Shown: positions 51,603 to 61,271 of the stretch, piece after piece
Layout: the number at the start of each line of letters is the position of its first letter
How positions within the stretch are numbered: the first letter of the stretch is position 1
Assembly: GCF_014534645.1 (NCBI RefSeq)
Contig: NZ_JACVQF010000163.1
Span: 123,667-187,666, forward strand
From: Streptomyces griseicoloratus
Lineage (GTDB): Bacteria > Actinomycetota > Actinomycetes > Streptomycetales > Streptomycetaceae
Length of the DNA: 64,000 nucleotides
Direction: 5' to 3'
Notes under the pieces: generated by a model
The model's database searches: none
What the model was told of the DNA's origin: nothing
The model's input: only the letters and a program-made list of their open reading frames with translations
Position numbers and translations under genes: made by a program

Positions 51603-53747
51603 TCATGAACCGCCCCCCAGCAGTCCCGCCGCCCGTGCCCAGCGGTACTTCGCGCCGAGCACGGCCACCGGTTTCTCGGTCGTGTACGGGTACGCCACGA
51701 CACCCCGATCGAAGAGGTACCGGCACGCCTCCTCCACCTCCACGTCGCCCGCCAGGGACGCCACCACCGGCTTCTCGATGCCGCGCTCGCGGAACTCGGC
51801 CACCACGCGTGCGGTGAGCTCGGCGAACACCATGGGAGGAGTGACGATGGTGTGCCAGTAGCCGAGCACCAGCGCGTGGACGCGCGGGTCCTCAAGACCC
51901 AGCCGGATGGTCGCCTCGTACGTCGACGGCGGCTCGCCCCCGGTGATGTCCACCGGGTTGCCCGCCGCCCCGAAGGGCGGGATGAACGCGCGGAACGCCG
52001 CGTCCAGGTCCGGCGGGATCTCCATCAGCGACAGGCCGTTGTCGGTGACCGCGTCCGACAGCAGCACACCGCTGCCGCCGGCCCCGGTGATGATCACCAC
52101 GTTGTCGCCCGTGGGAGCGGGCAGCACCGGCAACGCGCGCGCGTACTCCAGCATGTCGTTCAGGCCCGGGGCCCGGATGACACCGGCCTGCCGCAGGATG
52201 TCGTCGTACACGGCGTCGTCGCCGGCCAGGGCTCCGGTGTGCGAGCCCGCGGCCTTCGCGCCCGCCGCCGTGCGCCCCGCCTTCAGCACCACGACCGGCT
52301 TCTTCGGCACGGTCGCCCGCGCTGCCTCGACGAACGCGCGGCCGTCCTTGAGGTCCTCCAGGTGCATCGCGATGCACTCGGTGTGCGGGTCCTCCCCGAA
52401 CCAGGTCAGCAGGTCGTCCTCGTCCAGGTCCGACTTGTTGCCCAGCCCGACGATCGCCGACACACCGGTCCTGGTGGTGCGCGCGAAGCCCAGGACGGCC
52501 ATCCCGATGCCGCCGGACTGACTGGTCAGCGCGACCCCGCCCTTGACGTCGTACGGCGTGCAGAACGTGGCGCACAGGTCCTGCCAGGTCGAGTAGTAGC
52601 CGTAGATGTTGGGCCCGAGCAGCCGGATGCCGTGCCGCTCGGCGATCGCCACGATCTCCTCCTGGAGCTCGTGCTCCCCGGTCTCCGCGAACCCGGAGGG
52701 GATCAGCACGGCGTTCGGGATCCTCTTGCGCCCCACCTCTTCCAGCGCCGAGGCCACGAACCGGGCGGGAATCGCGAAGACCGCCACATCCACCTCACCG
52801 GGAACGTCGGTGACACTCTTGTACGCCTTGCGGCCCAGAATGTCATCGGCCTTGGGGTTCACCGGATGGATGTCCCCGGCGAAGCCGCCGTCGACGAGGT
52901 TGCGCATCACCGAGTTGCCGATCTTGCCCGGCTCGTTGGAGGCGCCGATCACGGCGACCGACGACGGCTGCATCAGGCGGCGCATGGAGGTGAGGATCTC
53001 GTCGCGCGTGTAGCGGCGGCGCGGCTTCACCGGCGCCTCGGACAGGATCACGCGGATGTCGGCGGCGACCGCCCCGCCGGCCGTGGCGATCACCGGGTTG
53101 AGATCCACCTCGGCGATCTCCGGGAAGTCCGCGACCAGGTGCGACACCCGCCGGATCTGCTCGGCCACCGCCCACCGGTCCACGGCCTCCTGACCCCGCA
53201 CCCCGCGCAGGACCTCCGCCGACCGGATCGAGTCCAGCATCGACAGCGCCTCGTCGGGGGACACGGGCGCCAGCCGGAACGTGACGTCCTTCAGCACCTC
53301 GACGAGCACCCCGCCGAGCCCGAACGCCACGACCTTCCCGAACGTCGGATCGGTGACCGCGCCGACGATGACCTCCTGCCCCTTCGGCAGCAGCTCCTGA
53401 ACCTGCACGCCCTCGATCCGCGCATCCGGGGCGTACGCCCGCGCGTTCTCGACGATCCGGCGGAACGCCGCCCGGACGTCCGCCGCACCCTCCACTCCGA
53501 CGATCACACCGCCGGCGTCGGTCTTGTGCAGGATGTCCGGCGACACGATCTTCATCACCACGGGTCCGCCGAACCGCGCCGCGCACGCCACGGCCTCGTC
53601 GACGTCCGTCGCCAGCTCCTCACCGGGTACGGCGATCCCGTACGCGTCGGCGATCACCTTGCCCTCGGGCGCGGTGAGCGCGGTGCGCCCCTCGGCGCGG
53701 ACCGCGTCCAGCAGCGCGCGCACCCGGAGCGTCCGGTCCTCGGCCAT
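51603..53747 (-). CDS. ADP-forming acyl-CoA ligase (acetate-CoA ligase family)
   Basis: A 714-residue NDP-forming acyl-CoA synthetase. The order is ATP-grasp domain first (about 20-235: MKIVSPDILHKTDAGGV, GLGGVLVEVLKDVTFRLAP, EVDLNPVIA), then the CoA-binding domain (about 258-350: VAVIGASNEPGKIGNSVMRN), then the succinyl-CoA-ligase-like domain (RLLGPNIYGYY, LTSQSGGIGMAV, GSHTGALAGDDAVYDDI). Such enzymes activate a carboxylate with ATP and CoA; next to frc and oxc, the likely acid is oxalate or formate (inference). The ATG at 53747 lies 4 bp after the frc stop; the GTG at 53750 immediately before it is an alternative. Confidence 0.9.
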   Translation of the reverse strand: MAEDRTLRVRALLDAVRAEGRTALTAPEGKVIADAYGIAVPGEELATDVDEAVACAARFGGPVVMKIVSPDILHKTDAGGVIVGVEGAADVRAAFRRIVENARAYAPDARIEGVQVQELLPKGQEVIVGAVTDPTFGKVVAFGLGGVLVEVLKDVTFRLAPVSPDEALSMLDSIRSAEVLRGVRGQEAVDRWAVAEQIRRVSHLVADFPEIAEVDLNPVIATAGGAVAADIRVILSEAPVKPRRRYTRDEILTSMRRLMQPSSVAVIGASNEPGKIGNSVMRNLVDGGFAGDIHPVNPKADDILGRKAYKSVTDVPGEVDVAVFAIPARFVASALEEVGRKRIPNAVLIPSGFAETGEHELQEEIVAIAERHGIRLLGPNIYGYYSTWQDLCATFCTPYDVKGGVALTSQSGGIGMAVLGFARTTRTGVSAIVGLGNKSDLDEDDLLTWFGEDPHTECIAMHLEDLKDGRAFVEAARATVPKKPVVVLKAGRTAAGAKAAGSHTGALAGDDAVYDDILRQAGVIRAPGLNDMLEYARALPVLPAPTGDNVVIITGAGGSGVLLSDAVTDNGLSLMEIPPDLDAAFRAFIPPFGAAGNPVDITGGEPPSTYEATIRLGLEDPRVHALVLGYWHTIVTPPMVFAELTARVVAEFRERGIEKPVVASLAGDVEVEEACRYLFDRGVVAYPYTTEKPVAVLGAKYRWARAAGLLGGGS

Positions 53748-53751
53748 CACG

Positions 53752-54984
53752 TCAGATCACCCCGTTCGACTTGAGCAGGCGCAGCTCCTCGTCCCCGAGG
53801 CCGAGTTCACCGACGTAGACCTCCGCGTTGTGCTCGCCGAGCAGCGGGGAGCTGCGCACCTCCACGGGGGAGTCGGAGAGCTTCAGCGGGCTGCCGACCG
53901 TGACGAACTCGCCCCGCTCGGGGTGGGGGACGGTGACGACCATCTCGTTGGCGACCAGGGACGGGTCCTCGATGATCTCCTTGGTGGACAGGATCGGCCC
54001 GCACGGGATGTTGTGCGCGTTCAGCCGTTCCAGCACCTCCCACTTGGGCAGCGTGGACGACCACTCCTCGATCAGCTGGAACATCTTGTTCAGCTTGGGC
54101 AGCCGGGCCTCCGGCGTCGCCCACTCGGGGTCGTCGGCCAGCTCCGGACGGCCGATGAGCTCGCTGAGCGGCTGCCAGCCGACGGGCTGCACGATGACGT
54201 ACACGTAGTCGTTCGGGCCGCCCGGCGCGCACTTGACCGCCCAGCCGGGCTGCCCGCCTCCGGACGCGTTCCCGGACCTGGGAACCTCGTCGCCGAAGTC
54301 CTCGTTGGGATATTCGGCGAGTGGACCATGGCTCAGGCGCTGCTGGTCGCGCAGCTTCACCCGGCAGAGGTTGAGCACCGCGTGCTGCATGGCCACGTTC
54401 ACCCGCTGCCCGCGCCCGGTGCGCTCCCGCTGGTACAGCGCCGCGAGGATGCCCGCCACGGCGTGCACGCCCGTGCCCGAGTCCCCGATCTGGGCCCCCG
54501 TCGCCAGCGGCGGCCCGTCCTCGAAACCGGTGGTGGACATCGATCCGCCCATGGCCTGCGCGACGACCTCGTACGCCTTGAAGTTGGTGTACGGACCGTC
54601 GCCGAACCCCTTGATGGAGGCGTAGACGATCCGAGGATTGATCTCCTTGATGCGGTCCCAGGTGAAGCCCATCCGGTCGACCGCGCCCGGTCCGAAGTTC
54701 TCGACCATGACGTCCGAGCGCCGGATCAGCTCGGTGAGGATCTCCTTGCCGCGTTCGGTCTTGGTGTTGAGGGTGATGCTCCGCTTGTTGCAGTTGAGCA
54801 TCGTGAAGTACAGGGAGTCGACGTCCGGCAGATCGCGCAGCTGCCTGCGCGTGATGTCGCCGCTCGGCGCCTCCAGCTTGACGACGTCCGCGCCGAGCCA
54901 GGCGAGCAGCTGGGTCGCCGAGGGACCGGACTGCACATGCGTCATGTCCAGGACGCGGATGCCCTCAAGAGCCTTGGCTGTCAT
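53752..54984 (-). CDS. frc: Formyl-CoA:oxalate CoA-transferase (class III CoA-transferase)
   Basis: A 410-residue class III CoA-transferase that moves CoA from formyl-CoA to oxalate. The catalytic aspartate is Asp168 in [12 protein letters not shown], close to Asp169 of the Oxalobacter enzyme. [49 protein letters not shown]-like [10 protein letters not shown] and AMQHAVLNL follow the family pattern, and a glycine-rich loop [16 protein letters not shown] occupies the active-site-loop position. It is 11 bp downstream of the oxc-type gene and just before the CoA ligase, which supports the assignment. Confidence 0.93.
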   Translation of the reverse strand: MTAKALEGIRVLDMTHVQSGPSATQLLAWLGADVVKLEAPSGDITRRQLRDLPDVDSLYFTMLNCNKRSITLNTKTERGKEILTELIRRSDVMVENFGPGAVDRMGFTWDRIKEINPRIVYASIKGFGDGPYTNFKAYEVVAQAMGGSMSTTGFEDGPPLATGAQIGDSGTGVHAVAGILAALYQRERTGRGQRVNVAMQHAVLNLCRVKLRDQQRLSHGPLAEYPNEDFGDEVPRSGNASGGGQPGWAVKCAPGGPNDYVYVIVQPVGWQPLSELIGRPELADDPEWATPEARLPKLNKMFQLIEEWSSTLPKWEVLERLNAHNIPCGPILSTKEIIEDPSLVANEMVVTVPHPERGEFVTVGSPLKLSDSPVEVRSSPLLGEHNAEVYVGELGLGDEELRLLKSNGVI

Positions 54985-54995
54985 GGGCGTTCACC

Positions 54996-56681
54996 TCACT
55001 TGTACATCGTCTGGTTCATGGTTCCGGGGGCGTACGCGTCCGGGTCGACCCAGACGTTGATCAGCGAGGGCTTGCCGGACTCGCGGGCCCGGCGCAGCGC
55101 GGGGCCGATGTCGGCGGGGTCGCGGACCTCCTCGCCGTAGCCGCCCAGCATCTGCGCGAACTTGTCGTACTGGACGTCGCCGAGGGTGTTGCCGACCCGC
55201 TCGCGGTCCTTGCCGTACTTGGCGGCCTGGCCGTAGCGGATCTGGTTCATGGAGGAGTTGTTGCCGACGATGCCGACGAAGGGGAGGTCGTAGCGGACGA
55301 GGGTCTCGAAGTCCCAGCCGGTGAGGGAGAACGCGCCGTCCCCGAACAGGGCGACGACCTCCTTGTCCGGCCGCGCCTGCTTGGCGGCCAGCACGAACGG
55401 CACGCCGACGCCGAGGGTGCCCAGCGGTCCGGGGTCCATCCAGTGCCCGGGTGACTTGGGCTGCACGACCTGCCCGGAGAAGGTGACGATGTCGCCGCCG
55501 TCGCCGATGTAGACGGAGTCCTCGGTGAGGAAGTCGTTGATCTCGCTGACCAGGCGGTACGGGTGGATGGGGGTGGCGTCCGACCTCAGCTGCGGCAGCC
55601 GCTTGTCGAGGGCGGTCTGCTCGGCCGCGCGCAGCTCGTCCAGCCACTCCTTGCGCTTGGACGCCCCGCCGTTGACGCGTCCGGAGGCCGCCTCGGTCAC
55701 CGACTTCAGCACCAGTCCCGCGTCGCCGACGATGCCGAGGTCGATGTCGCGGTTCTTGCCGACGGTGCGGTAGTCGAGGTCGATCTGCACGACGGTCGCG
55801 TCCGGGGAGAGCCGCTTGCCGTAGCCCATGCGGAAGTCGAAGGGCGTGCCGACGATCACGATGACGTCGGCGTTCGAGAAGGCGTAGCGCCGCGAGAGCT
55901 GGAAGTGGTGCGGGTCGCCGGGCGGCAGGGTGCCGCGCCCCGCCCCGTTCATGTACGCGGGGATGTTGAGGGTGCGCACGAGCTCGATGGCGGCCTCGGT
56001 GCCGCGGGTCGTCCACACCTGGCTGCCGAGCAGGATGGCCGGCTTCTCGGCGTGCACCAGCAGGTCGGCGAGCCGCTCGATCGCCTCGGGATCGCCGGCC
56101 GAGCGGGTCGAGGCGCGGTAGGCGCCGGCCTTCGGCACCCGCGCCCTGTCCACCGGCACCTTGGCGTCCAGCACGTCGCGCGGGATCTCCAGGAAGGAGG
56201 GGCCGGGCGCCCCGTGGTAGCACTCGCGGAACGCCATCGACACCATGTCCGCCGCCCGGGCCGTGTCGGGTACGGCCGCCGCGAACTTGGTGATCGGCGT
56301 CATCATGTCGACGTGCGGCAGGTCCTGCAGGGACCCCATCTTGTGCTGGGTCAGGGCGCCCTGACCGCCGATCAGCAGCATCGGGGACTCCGCGCGGAAG
56401 GCGTTGGCGACACCGGTGACGGCGTCGGTGGTGCCGGGCCCCGCGGTGACCACCGCGCAGCCGGGCTTGCCGGTGATGCGCGCGTAGCCGTCGGCGGCGT
56501 GCGCGGCGACCTGCTCGTGACGTACGTCGACGACCTCGATGCCCTCGTCGACGCAGCCGTCGTAGATGTCGATGATGTGGCCGCCGCACAGCGTGTAGAT
56601 GCGGTCGACGCCCTCGGCCTTCAGTGCCTTGGCAACGAGGTGACCGCCGGAGATCACGTCCTGGGTGGTGTCGTCGGACAT
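54996..56681 (-). CDS. oxc: Thiamine-diphosphate decarboxylase, probable oxalyl-CoA decarboxylase
   Basis: A 561-residue TPP enzyme with the three usual domains. The cofactor-activating glutamate is Glu56 (DVRHEQVAAHAADGYAR), the FAD/ADP-like central domain has EKPAILLGSQVWTTRG, and the TPP motif runs from FGDGAFSLTGWDFETL to VGNN. Residue numbering of Glu56 agrees with Oxalobacter Oxc. The sequence is only distantly like the Oxalobacter enzyme and would score as a generic acetolactate-synthase-like protein; the oxalyl-CoA function rests on the adjacent frc gene, antiporter and CoA ligase. The ATG at 56681 behind AGGG is preferred; an ATG at 56849 would run through the operator and the divergent gene start. 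Confidence 0.83.
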   Translation of the reverse strand: MSDDTTQDVISGGHLVAKALKAEGVDRIYTLCGGHIIDIYDGCVDEGIEVVDVRHEQVAAHAADGYARITGKPGCAVVTAGPGTTDAVTGVANAFRAESPMLLIGGQGALTQHKMGSLQDLPHVDMMTPITKFAAAVPDTARAADMVSMAFRECYHGAPGPSFLEIPRDVLDAKVPVDRARVPKAGAYRASTRSAGDPEAIERLADLLVHAEKPAILLGSQVWTTRGTEAAIELVRTLNIPAYMNGAGRGTLPPGDPHHFQLSRRYAFSNADVIVIVGTPFDFRMGYGKRLSPDATVVQIDLDYRTVGKNRDIDLGIVGDAGLVLKSVTEAASGRVNGGASKRKEWLDELRAAEQTALDKRLPQLRSDATPIHPYRLVSEINDFLTEDSVYIGDGGDIVTFSGQVVQPKSPGHWMDPGPLGTLGVGVPFVLAAKQARPDKEVVALFGDGAFSLTGWDFETLVRYDLPFVGIVGNNSSMNQIRYGQAAKYGKDRERVGNTLGDVQYDKFAQMLGGYGEEVRDPADIGPALRRARESGKPSLINVWVDPDAYAPGTMNQTMYK

Positions 56682-56732
56682 GGCGAAGTCCTGTCCCTTC
56701 ACGAGGGGTCGGGGCGTTCTCGCGGTAGATTG

Positions 56733-56756
56733 CATACAGTCGACGAATACTGTATG
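56733..56756. promoter_or_regulatory. GntR-type operator between oxc and the SucC-like gene
   Basis: CATACAGT-N8-ACTGTATG is a perfect inverted repeat in the divergent promoter. Its TACAGT core matches the sites at 25534 and 28252, and the flank TTGC/TTC agrees with TTGT at those sites. Confidence 0.68.
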
Positions 56757-56824
56757 AAGCTTGTTATCCCGCATCCGGTGGGTGGTGTCCAGGGGGCGTG
56801 CGGCACTTTCAGTCAGGAGCCGAA

Positions 56825-57955
56825 ATGGACCTGTACGAACACCAGGCAAGGGAACTCTTCGAAGAACACGGCATCCTCGTACCGAGGGCCGAGGTCACCG
56901 ACTCGCCGCGGGGCGCCCGCGAGATCGCCCGCCGGCTCGGCGGACGCGTCGTCGTCAAGGCGCAGGTGAAGACCGGCGGCAGAGGCAAGGCCGGCGGGGT
57001 GAGGCCCGCCGCCGACCCGGCCGCGGCCGAACTGACGGCCCGCCGGATCCTCGGCATGGACATCAAGGGCCACACGGTCGGCAAGGTCATGCTGGCCGAA
57101 CCCGTCGACATCGACCGCGAGTTCTACGTCTCCTACGTCCTCGACCGCTCGGCGGGCCGCTTCCTCGCGATCGCCTCCGCGGAGGGCGGCATGGACATCG
57201 AGGAGGTCGCCGCCACCCGGCCCGAGGCCGTCGCACGCATCCCCGTCGACCCGGCCGAGGGCGTCACCCCGGCGAAGGCCGCCCGGATCGCCGAGGCGGC
57301 CGGACTGCCCCCGCAGACCGTCGACGTCCTCGTCCGCCTCTGGCAGGTGCTGGTCCGCGAGGACGCCCTCCTGGTCGAGGTCAACCCGCTCGTCCGCACC
57401 GCCCAGGGCCGGATCGTGGCCCTCGACGGCAAGGTCACCCTCGACGACAACGCCGGCTTCCGGCAGACCCGCTGGGGCACCGAGGCGGCGGAGCACGACG
57501 ATCCGCTGGAGGCACGGGCCGCCGCCCTCGGGCTGAACTACGTCAGACTGGACGGCGAGGTCGGCATCATCGGCAACGGCGCGGGCCTCGTCATGTCGAC
57601 GCTCGACGTGGTCGCCGGCTGCGGCGCCCGCCCCGCCGACTTCCTCGACATCGGCGGCGGTGCCTCCGCGCAGGTCATGGCCGACGGACTGTCCGTCATC
57701 CTCTCCGACCCGGCCGTGAAGTCGGTCCTCGTCAACGTCTTCGGCGGGATCACCGCCTGCGACGCCGTCGCCGACGGCATCGTACGGGCCCTGGACGAGG
57801 TACGGCTGACCAAGCCGCTCGTCGTACGCCTGGACGGCAACAACGCCGCCCGGGGCCGGGCCGTCCTCGACGCCCGCGCCCATCCGCTCGTCGAACAGGC
57901 CACCACCATGGACGGCGCCGCCCGCCGTGCCGCCCAACTCGCCGCCACCACCTGA
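56825..57955 (+). CDS. Succinyl-CoA-synthetase-like beta subunit (ATP-grasp)
   Basis: A 376-residue SucC-type subunit: [17 protein letters not shown] at the N-terminus, ATP-grasp lysines in [29 protein letters not shown] with the metal ligands, [30 protein letters not shown] and [16 protein letters not shown]. It pairs with the SucD-like gene 14 bp downstream. The promoter is divergent from oxc and shares its operator, so the pair is probably an oxalate- or formate-related acid:CoA ligase rather than the citric-acid-cycle enzyme. The ATG at 56825 follows AGGAG; an upstream in-frame ATG at 56798 lacks this. Confidence 0.9.
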   Translation: MDLYEHQARELFEEHGILVPRAEVTDSPRGAREIARRLGGRVVVKAQVKTGGRGKAGGVRPAADPAAAELTARRILGMDIKGHTVGKVMLAEPVDIDREFYVSYVLDRSAGRFLAIASAEGGMDIEEVAATRPEAVARIPVDPAEGVTPAKAARIAEAAGLPPQTVDVLVRLWQVLVREDALLVEVNPLVRTAQGRIVALDGKVTLDDNAGFRQTRWGTEAAEHDDPLEARAAALGLNYVRLDGEVGIIGNGAGLVMSTLDVVAGCGARPADFLDIGGGASAQVMADGLSVILSDPAVKSVLVNVFGGITACDAVADGIVRALDEVRLTKPLVVRLDGNNAARGRAVLDARAHPLVEQATTMDGAARRAAQLAATT

Positions 57956-57969
57956 GGAGACGGGACACC

Positions 57970-58854
57970 ATGGCCATCCACCTCACCAAGGAGAGCAGGA
58001 TCCTCGTCCAGGGCATGACCGGCGGCGAGGGCATGAAGCACACCCGGCGCATGCTGGCGTCCGGCACGAACGTCGTCGGCGGGGTGAACCCGCGCAAGGC
58101 GGGCCGCACCGTGGACTTCGACGACCGCGAGGTGCCCGTCTTCGGCTCCGTCCACGAGGGCATCGACGCCACCGGCGCCGACGTCACCGTCGTCTTCGTG
58201 CCGCCCGCCTTCGCCAGGACGGCGGTCCTCGAAGCCGCCGACGCCGGCATCGGCCTCGCCGTCGTCATCACCGAGGGCATCCCCGTCCACGACGCCGTCG
58301 CCTTCACCACGTACGCCAGGGCCCGGGGCACCCGGATCATCGGCCCCAACTGCCCCGGCCTGATCAGCCCCGGCCAGTCCAACGCCGGCATCATCCCCGC
58401 CGACATCGCCAAACCCGGCCGCATCGGCCTGGTCTCCAAGTCCGGCACGCTCACCTACCAGCTCATGTACGAACTCCGCGACACCGGGTTCTCCACCTGC
58501 GTCGGCATCGGCGGCGACCCGGTGGTCGGCACCTCCCACATCGACTGCCTCGCCGCCTTCGAGGACGACCCCGACACCGATCTGATCGTGCTCATCGGCG
58601 AGATCGGCGGCGACGCGGAGGAACGCGCGGCGGCCCACATACGCGACCACGTCACCAAGCCGGTCGTCGGCTACATCGCCGGCTTCACCGCCCCCGAGGG
58701 CCGGACCATGGGCCACGCGGGCGCCATCGTCTCCGGCTCGACCGGCACGGCCCGCGCCAAGCGGGAGGCGCTGGAAGCGGCCGGCGTCACGGTCGGCGCC
58801 ACCCCGACCGAGACCGCACGACACGTACTCGCCCTCCTGCGCAGCGGTGCGTGA
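57970..58854 (+). CDS. Succinyl-CoA-synthetase-like alpha subunit
   Basis: A 294-residue SucD-type subunit. The CoA-binding Rossmann start is [38 protein letters not shown] and [12 protein letters not shown] follow, and the phosphorylated histidine is His249 in [12 protein letters not shown] (His246 in E. coli SucD). It completes the ligase with the SucC-like gene. Together they offer a second route, besides the single-chain ADP-forming ligase at 51603, to make oxalyl-CoA or formyl-CoA; the true acid is not known. Confidence 0.9.
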   Translation: MAIHLTKESRILVQGMTGGEGMKHTRRMLASGTNVVGGVNPRKAGRTVDFDDREVPVFGSVHEGIDATGADVTVVFVPPAFARTAVLEAADAGIGLAVVITEGIPVHDAVAFTTYARARGTRIIGPNCPGLISPGQSNAGIIPADIAKPGRIGLVSKSGTLTYQLMYELRDTGFSTCVGIGGDPVVGTSHIDCLAAFEDDPDTDLIVLIGEIGGDAEERAAAHIRDHVTKPVVGYIAGFTAPEGRTMGHAGAIVSGSTGTARAKREALEAAGVTVGATPTETARHVLALLRSGA

Positions 58855-58906
58855 CGGCGCGCACATGAGGTCCCAGTCCCCGCACCTCGCCGAGAGCGGA
58901 GCACCC

Positions 58907-60448
58907 ATGGCACCCACCCTCACCCTCAAGGCCGGCAGCTCCTGGGCCGACGCCTGGCAGCGCTGTCTCGCCGTCGCCCCCGAGGCCTTCCGCGGCGACC
59001 GCGTCCTCAACCTCTGGAACGCCGCCTGGCAGGCGGACGGCCGCGCCCTGCCCGCCACCAGCCCCGTCGACGGCAGCCCCGTCGCGGGCCCGCCGCGCCT
59101 GGACCGGGGCACCGCACAGCACGCCGTGCGCGCCTCGCTCGACCAGCACCGCGCCTGGCGCCACGTCCCGCTGCCCGAACGCCGGGCCCGCGTCGCCGCC
59201 GCCCTCGACGCCCTCACCGAACACCGCGAACTGCTCGCCCTCCTCCTCGTCTGGGAGATCGGCAAACCCTGGCGGCTCGCCCAGGCCGACGTCGACCGGG
59301 CCGTCGACGGCGTGCGCTGGTACGTCGACGGCATCGACGACATGCTCGAAGGCCGGGCTCCGCTGGACGGCCCGGTGTCCAACATCGCCAGCTGGAACTA
59401 TCCGATGAGCGTGCTCGTCCACGCCATGCTGGTCCAGGCGCTGGCCGGCAACGCGGTCATCGCCAAGACCCCGACCGACGGCGGTGTCTCCTGCCTGACC
59501 CTGGCCTCGGCGCTCGCCGCCCGCGAGGGCGTCCCCGTCACCCTCGTCAGCGGCAGCGGAGGCGAGCTGTCCCAGGCGCTGGTGCGGGCCCCCGAGATCG
59601 GCTGCGTCTCCTTCGTCGGCGGCCGCGACACCGGCGCCGCCGTGGCCACCGCCGTCGCCGACCTCGGCAAGCGGCACATCCTCGAACAGGAGGGACTCAA
59701 CACCTGGGGCATCTGGAACCACACGGACTGGGACGCCCTGAGCGCGGTGATCCCCAAACTCTTCGACTACGGCAAACAGCGCTGCACGGCCTACCCGCGC
59801 TTCGTCGTCCAGCGCGAGCTGTTCGCCGACTTCCTCGCCGCGTACCTCCCCGCGGTGCGTACGCTCCGGGTCGGCCACCCGCTCGCCGTCGAGCACCCCA
59901 CCGACCCCTTCCCGCGGCTGGACTTCGGGCCGGTGATCAACGCGGCCAAGGCGAAGGACCTGCACGACCAGGTCGCCGAGGCCATCGACCGCGGCGCCGT
60001 CCCGCTCCACCGGGGCGCGCCGTCCGACGCCCGCTTCCTGCCCGGCCAGGACACCTCGGCGTACGTCCAGCCGGTCACGCTGCTGAACCCGCCCCGTTCC
60101 TCCCCGCTGCACCACGCGGAGCCGTTCGGCCCGGTCGACACGATCGTCCTGGTCGACACGGAGGCGGAACTGCTCGCCGCCATGAACGCGTCCAACGGCG
60201 CACTGGTGGCCACGCTGTCCACGGACGACCGGGCCACCTACGACCGGCTGGCCCCGCAGATCCGCGCCTTCAAGGTCGGCCACGGCGTCCCCCGCTCCCG
60301 CGGCGACCGAGACGAGCTGTTCGGCGGCCTGGGCGCGTCCTGGCGCGGCGCCTTCGTCGGCGGCGAGCTGCTGGTCCGCGCGGTGACCCGGGGACCCGCG
60401 GGAGAGCGGCTGCCCGGCAACTTCCCGGAGTACCAGCTCATGCCGTAA
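58907..60448 (+). CDS. Aldehyde dehydrogenase family protein
   Basis: A 513-residue ALDH-fold enzyme. The substrate-tunnel Asn is in NIASWNYPMSVLVHAMLVQA, the NAD-binding lysine in NAVIAKTPTDGGV, the glutamate region is ILEQEGLNTWGIWNH (unusual compared with the common ELGG), and the nucleophile is the Cys of YGKQRCTAYPRF. HAEPFGPVDTIVLVD is the usual C-terminal block. It ends the SucCD-like operon, 52 bp after the alpha-subunit gene. It may interconvert an acyl-CoA or acid and aldehyde in C2 metabolism (for example oxalyl-CoA and glyoxylate); this is inferred from position only. The ATG at 58907 follows GGAG. Confidence 0.87.
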   Translation: MAPTLTLKAGSSWADAWQRCLAVAPEAFRGDRVLNLWNAAWQADGRALPATSPVDGSPVAGPPRLDRGTAQHAVRASLDQHRAWRHVPLPERRARVAAALDALTEHRELLALLLVWEIGKPWRLAQADVDRAVDGVRWYVDGIDDMLEGRAPLDGPVSNIASWNYPMSVLVHAMLVQALAGNAVIAKTPTDGGVSCLTLASALAAREGVPVTLVSGSGGELSQALVRAPEIGCVSFVGGRDTGAAVATAVADLGKRHILEQEGLNTWGIWNHTDWDALSAVIPKLFDYGKQRCTAYPRFVVQRELFADFLAAYLPAVRTLRVGHPLAVEHPTDPFPRLDFGPVINAAKAKDLHDQVAEAIDRGAVPLHRGAPSDARFLPGQDTSAYVQPVTLLNPPRSSPLHHAEPFGPVDTIVLVDTEAELLAAMNASNGALVATLSTDDRATYDRLAPQIRAFKVGHGVPRSRGDRDELFGGLGASWRGAFVGGELLVRAVTRGPAGERLPGNFPEYQLMP

Positions 60449-60597
60449 GGGACCCGGTAACCGCCCGGACACGCACGGTGCACCTCGGGCCGCAACCGCC
60501 CAGGGGACGGAAAACGCAGGTGAAAGGCACTGCGAAACCTTGGTATGGTTGTCCATGTCGCCGCGGGGAAAACCCCGGTCACGGCGGCAGACACCTG

Positions 60598-60685
60598 GTC
60601 CGGGTGGCGGAATGGCAGACGCGCTAGCTTGAGGTGCTAGTGCCCTTTATCGGGCGTGGGGGTTCAAGTCCCCCCTCGGACACCA
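60598..60685 (+). tRNA. tRNA-Leu (anticodon GAG)
   Basis: The acceptor arms GTCCGGG (60598-60604) and CTCGGAC (60675-60681) pair with one G-U. The anticodon stem CTAGC/GCTAG holds the loop TTGAGGT, giving anticodon GAG. A long variable arm (GTGCCCTTTATCGGGCGT region) identifies a class II tRNA. The T arm is GGGGGTTCAAGTCCCCC. Discriminator A is followed by an encoded CCA (60683-60685). Confidence 0.96.
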
Positions 60686-60700
60686 TCACCGATATGCAGT

Positions 60701-60736
60701 GACGAGGGCCCCGACCTGATGGTCGGGGCCCTCGTC
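60701..60736 (+). terminator. Terminator after tRNA-Leu
   Basis: GACGAGGGCCCCGACC (60701-60716) and GGTCGGGGCCCTCGTC (60721-60736) form a perfect 16-bp stem with a TGAT loop. Confidence 0.9.
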
Positions 60737-60792
60737 GTGTGTTCGTCACGGTGGGCGTGAGCTCGGCGGCGAGGGAAGGGGGGCGGCCCGGT

Positions 60793-61176
60793 TCAGCTTC
60801 CGCTGCCGTACGGTCGCGTGAGGATCTCCAGGTTGTGTCCGTCGGGGTCGTCGAAGTAGACCCCCCGGCCGCCGTCGTTGTGGTTGATCTCGCCGGCGCG
60901 GTTGTGGAACGGGTCCGCCCAGTACGTGAGCCCGGCCTGCCGTATCCGGGCGAAGATCGCGTCGAAGTCGTCCTCGGAGACCAGGAAGGCGTAGTGCTGC
61001 GGAGTGACGGTCCCGGTCGTCTCCATGTAGTCCAGGGTCACGCCGTTCGGAATCTCGACGGGGACGAAGGGGCCGAACTCCGGGCTGGGTTCCAGACCGA
61101 GGATGCCTGCGAGGAACTCCGCCGAGGTGTGCTTGTCGTGCGCGGCGACGATGGTGTGGTTCAGCTGCACGGTCAT
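60793..61176 (-). CDS. VOC-family (glyoxalase/bleomycin-resistance-like) protein
   Basis: A 127-residue vicinal-oxygen-chelate protein with two beta-alpha-beta-beta-beta modules. Candidate metal ligands are His7 (LNHTIVAAHDKH), the His in VTPQHYAFLVSED, and the Glu of the C-terminal DDPDGHNLEILTRPYG. The YWADPFHN and GGRGVYFDDPDG segments fit small dioxygenase- or resistance-like VOC proteins. The substrate is unknown. Its promoter region overlaps an iron box (61216-61234), so iron-responsive expression is possible. Divergent from the methyltransferase gene. Confidence 0.9.
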   Translation of the reverse strand: MTVQLNHTIVAAHDKHTSAEFLAGILGLEPSPEFGPFVPVEIPNGVTLDYMETTGTVTPQHYAFLVSEDDFDAIFARIRQAGLTYWADPFHNRAGEINHNDGGRGVYFDDPDGHNLEILTRPYGSGS

Positions 61177-61215
61177 CGTGGACCTCCCTCCGGGCCAGCA
61201 TACTCCGACGGCCTA

Positions 61216-61234
61216 CTAGGTAAGCCTTGCCTAA
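61216..61234. promoter_or_regulatory. Iron box (DmdR1/IdeR-type operator)
   Basis: CTAGGTAAGCCTTGCCTAA; its complement agrees with the consensus TTAGGTTAGGCTAACCTAA at 15 of 19 positions. It lies between the divergent VOC and methyltransferase genes, 40 bp from the VOC start and 37 bp from the methyltransferase start. Confidence 0.78.
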
Positions 61235-61258
61235 GTGTGTCCATGTCTGTAGCCGCCC

Positions 61259-61264
61259 TATAGT
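61259..61264 (+). promoter_or_regulatory. -10 element suggesting a leaderless methyltransferase mRNA
   Basis: TATAGT is followed by TGGCCCC and then the ATG at 61272. The spacing puts transcription start at or next to the A of ATG, and there is no ribosome site. The iron box lies over the -35 region. Confidence 0.55.
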
Positions 61265-61271
61265 TGGCCCC

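Noticed and set aside
61227-61271. Upstream ATG at 61227 as the methyltransferase start
   Set aside because: It would lie within the iron box and promoter and adds residues without family similarity; the ATG at 61272 fits the TATAGT spacing.
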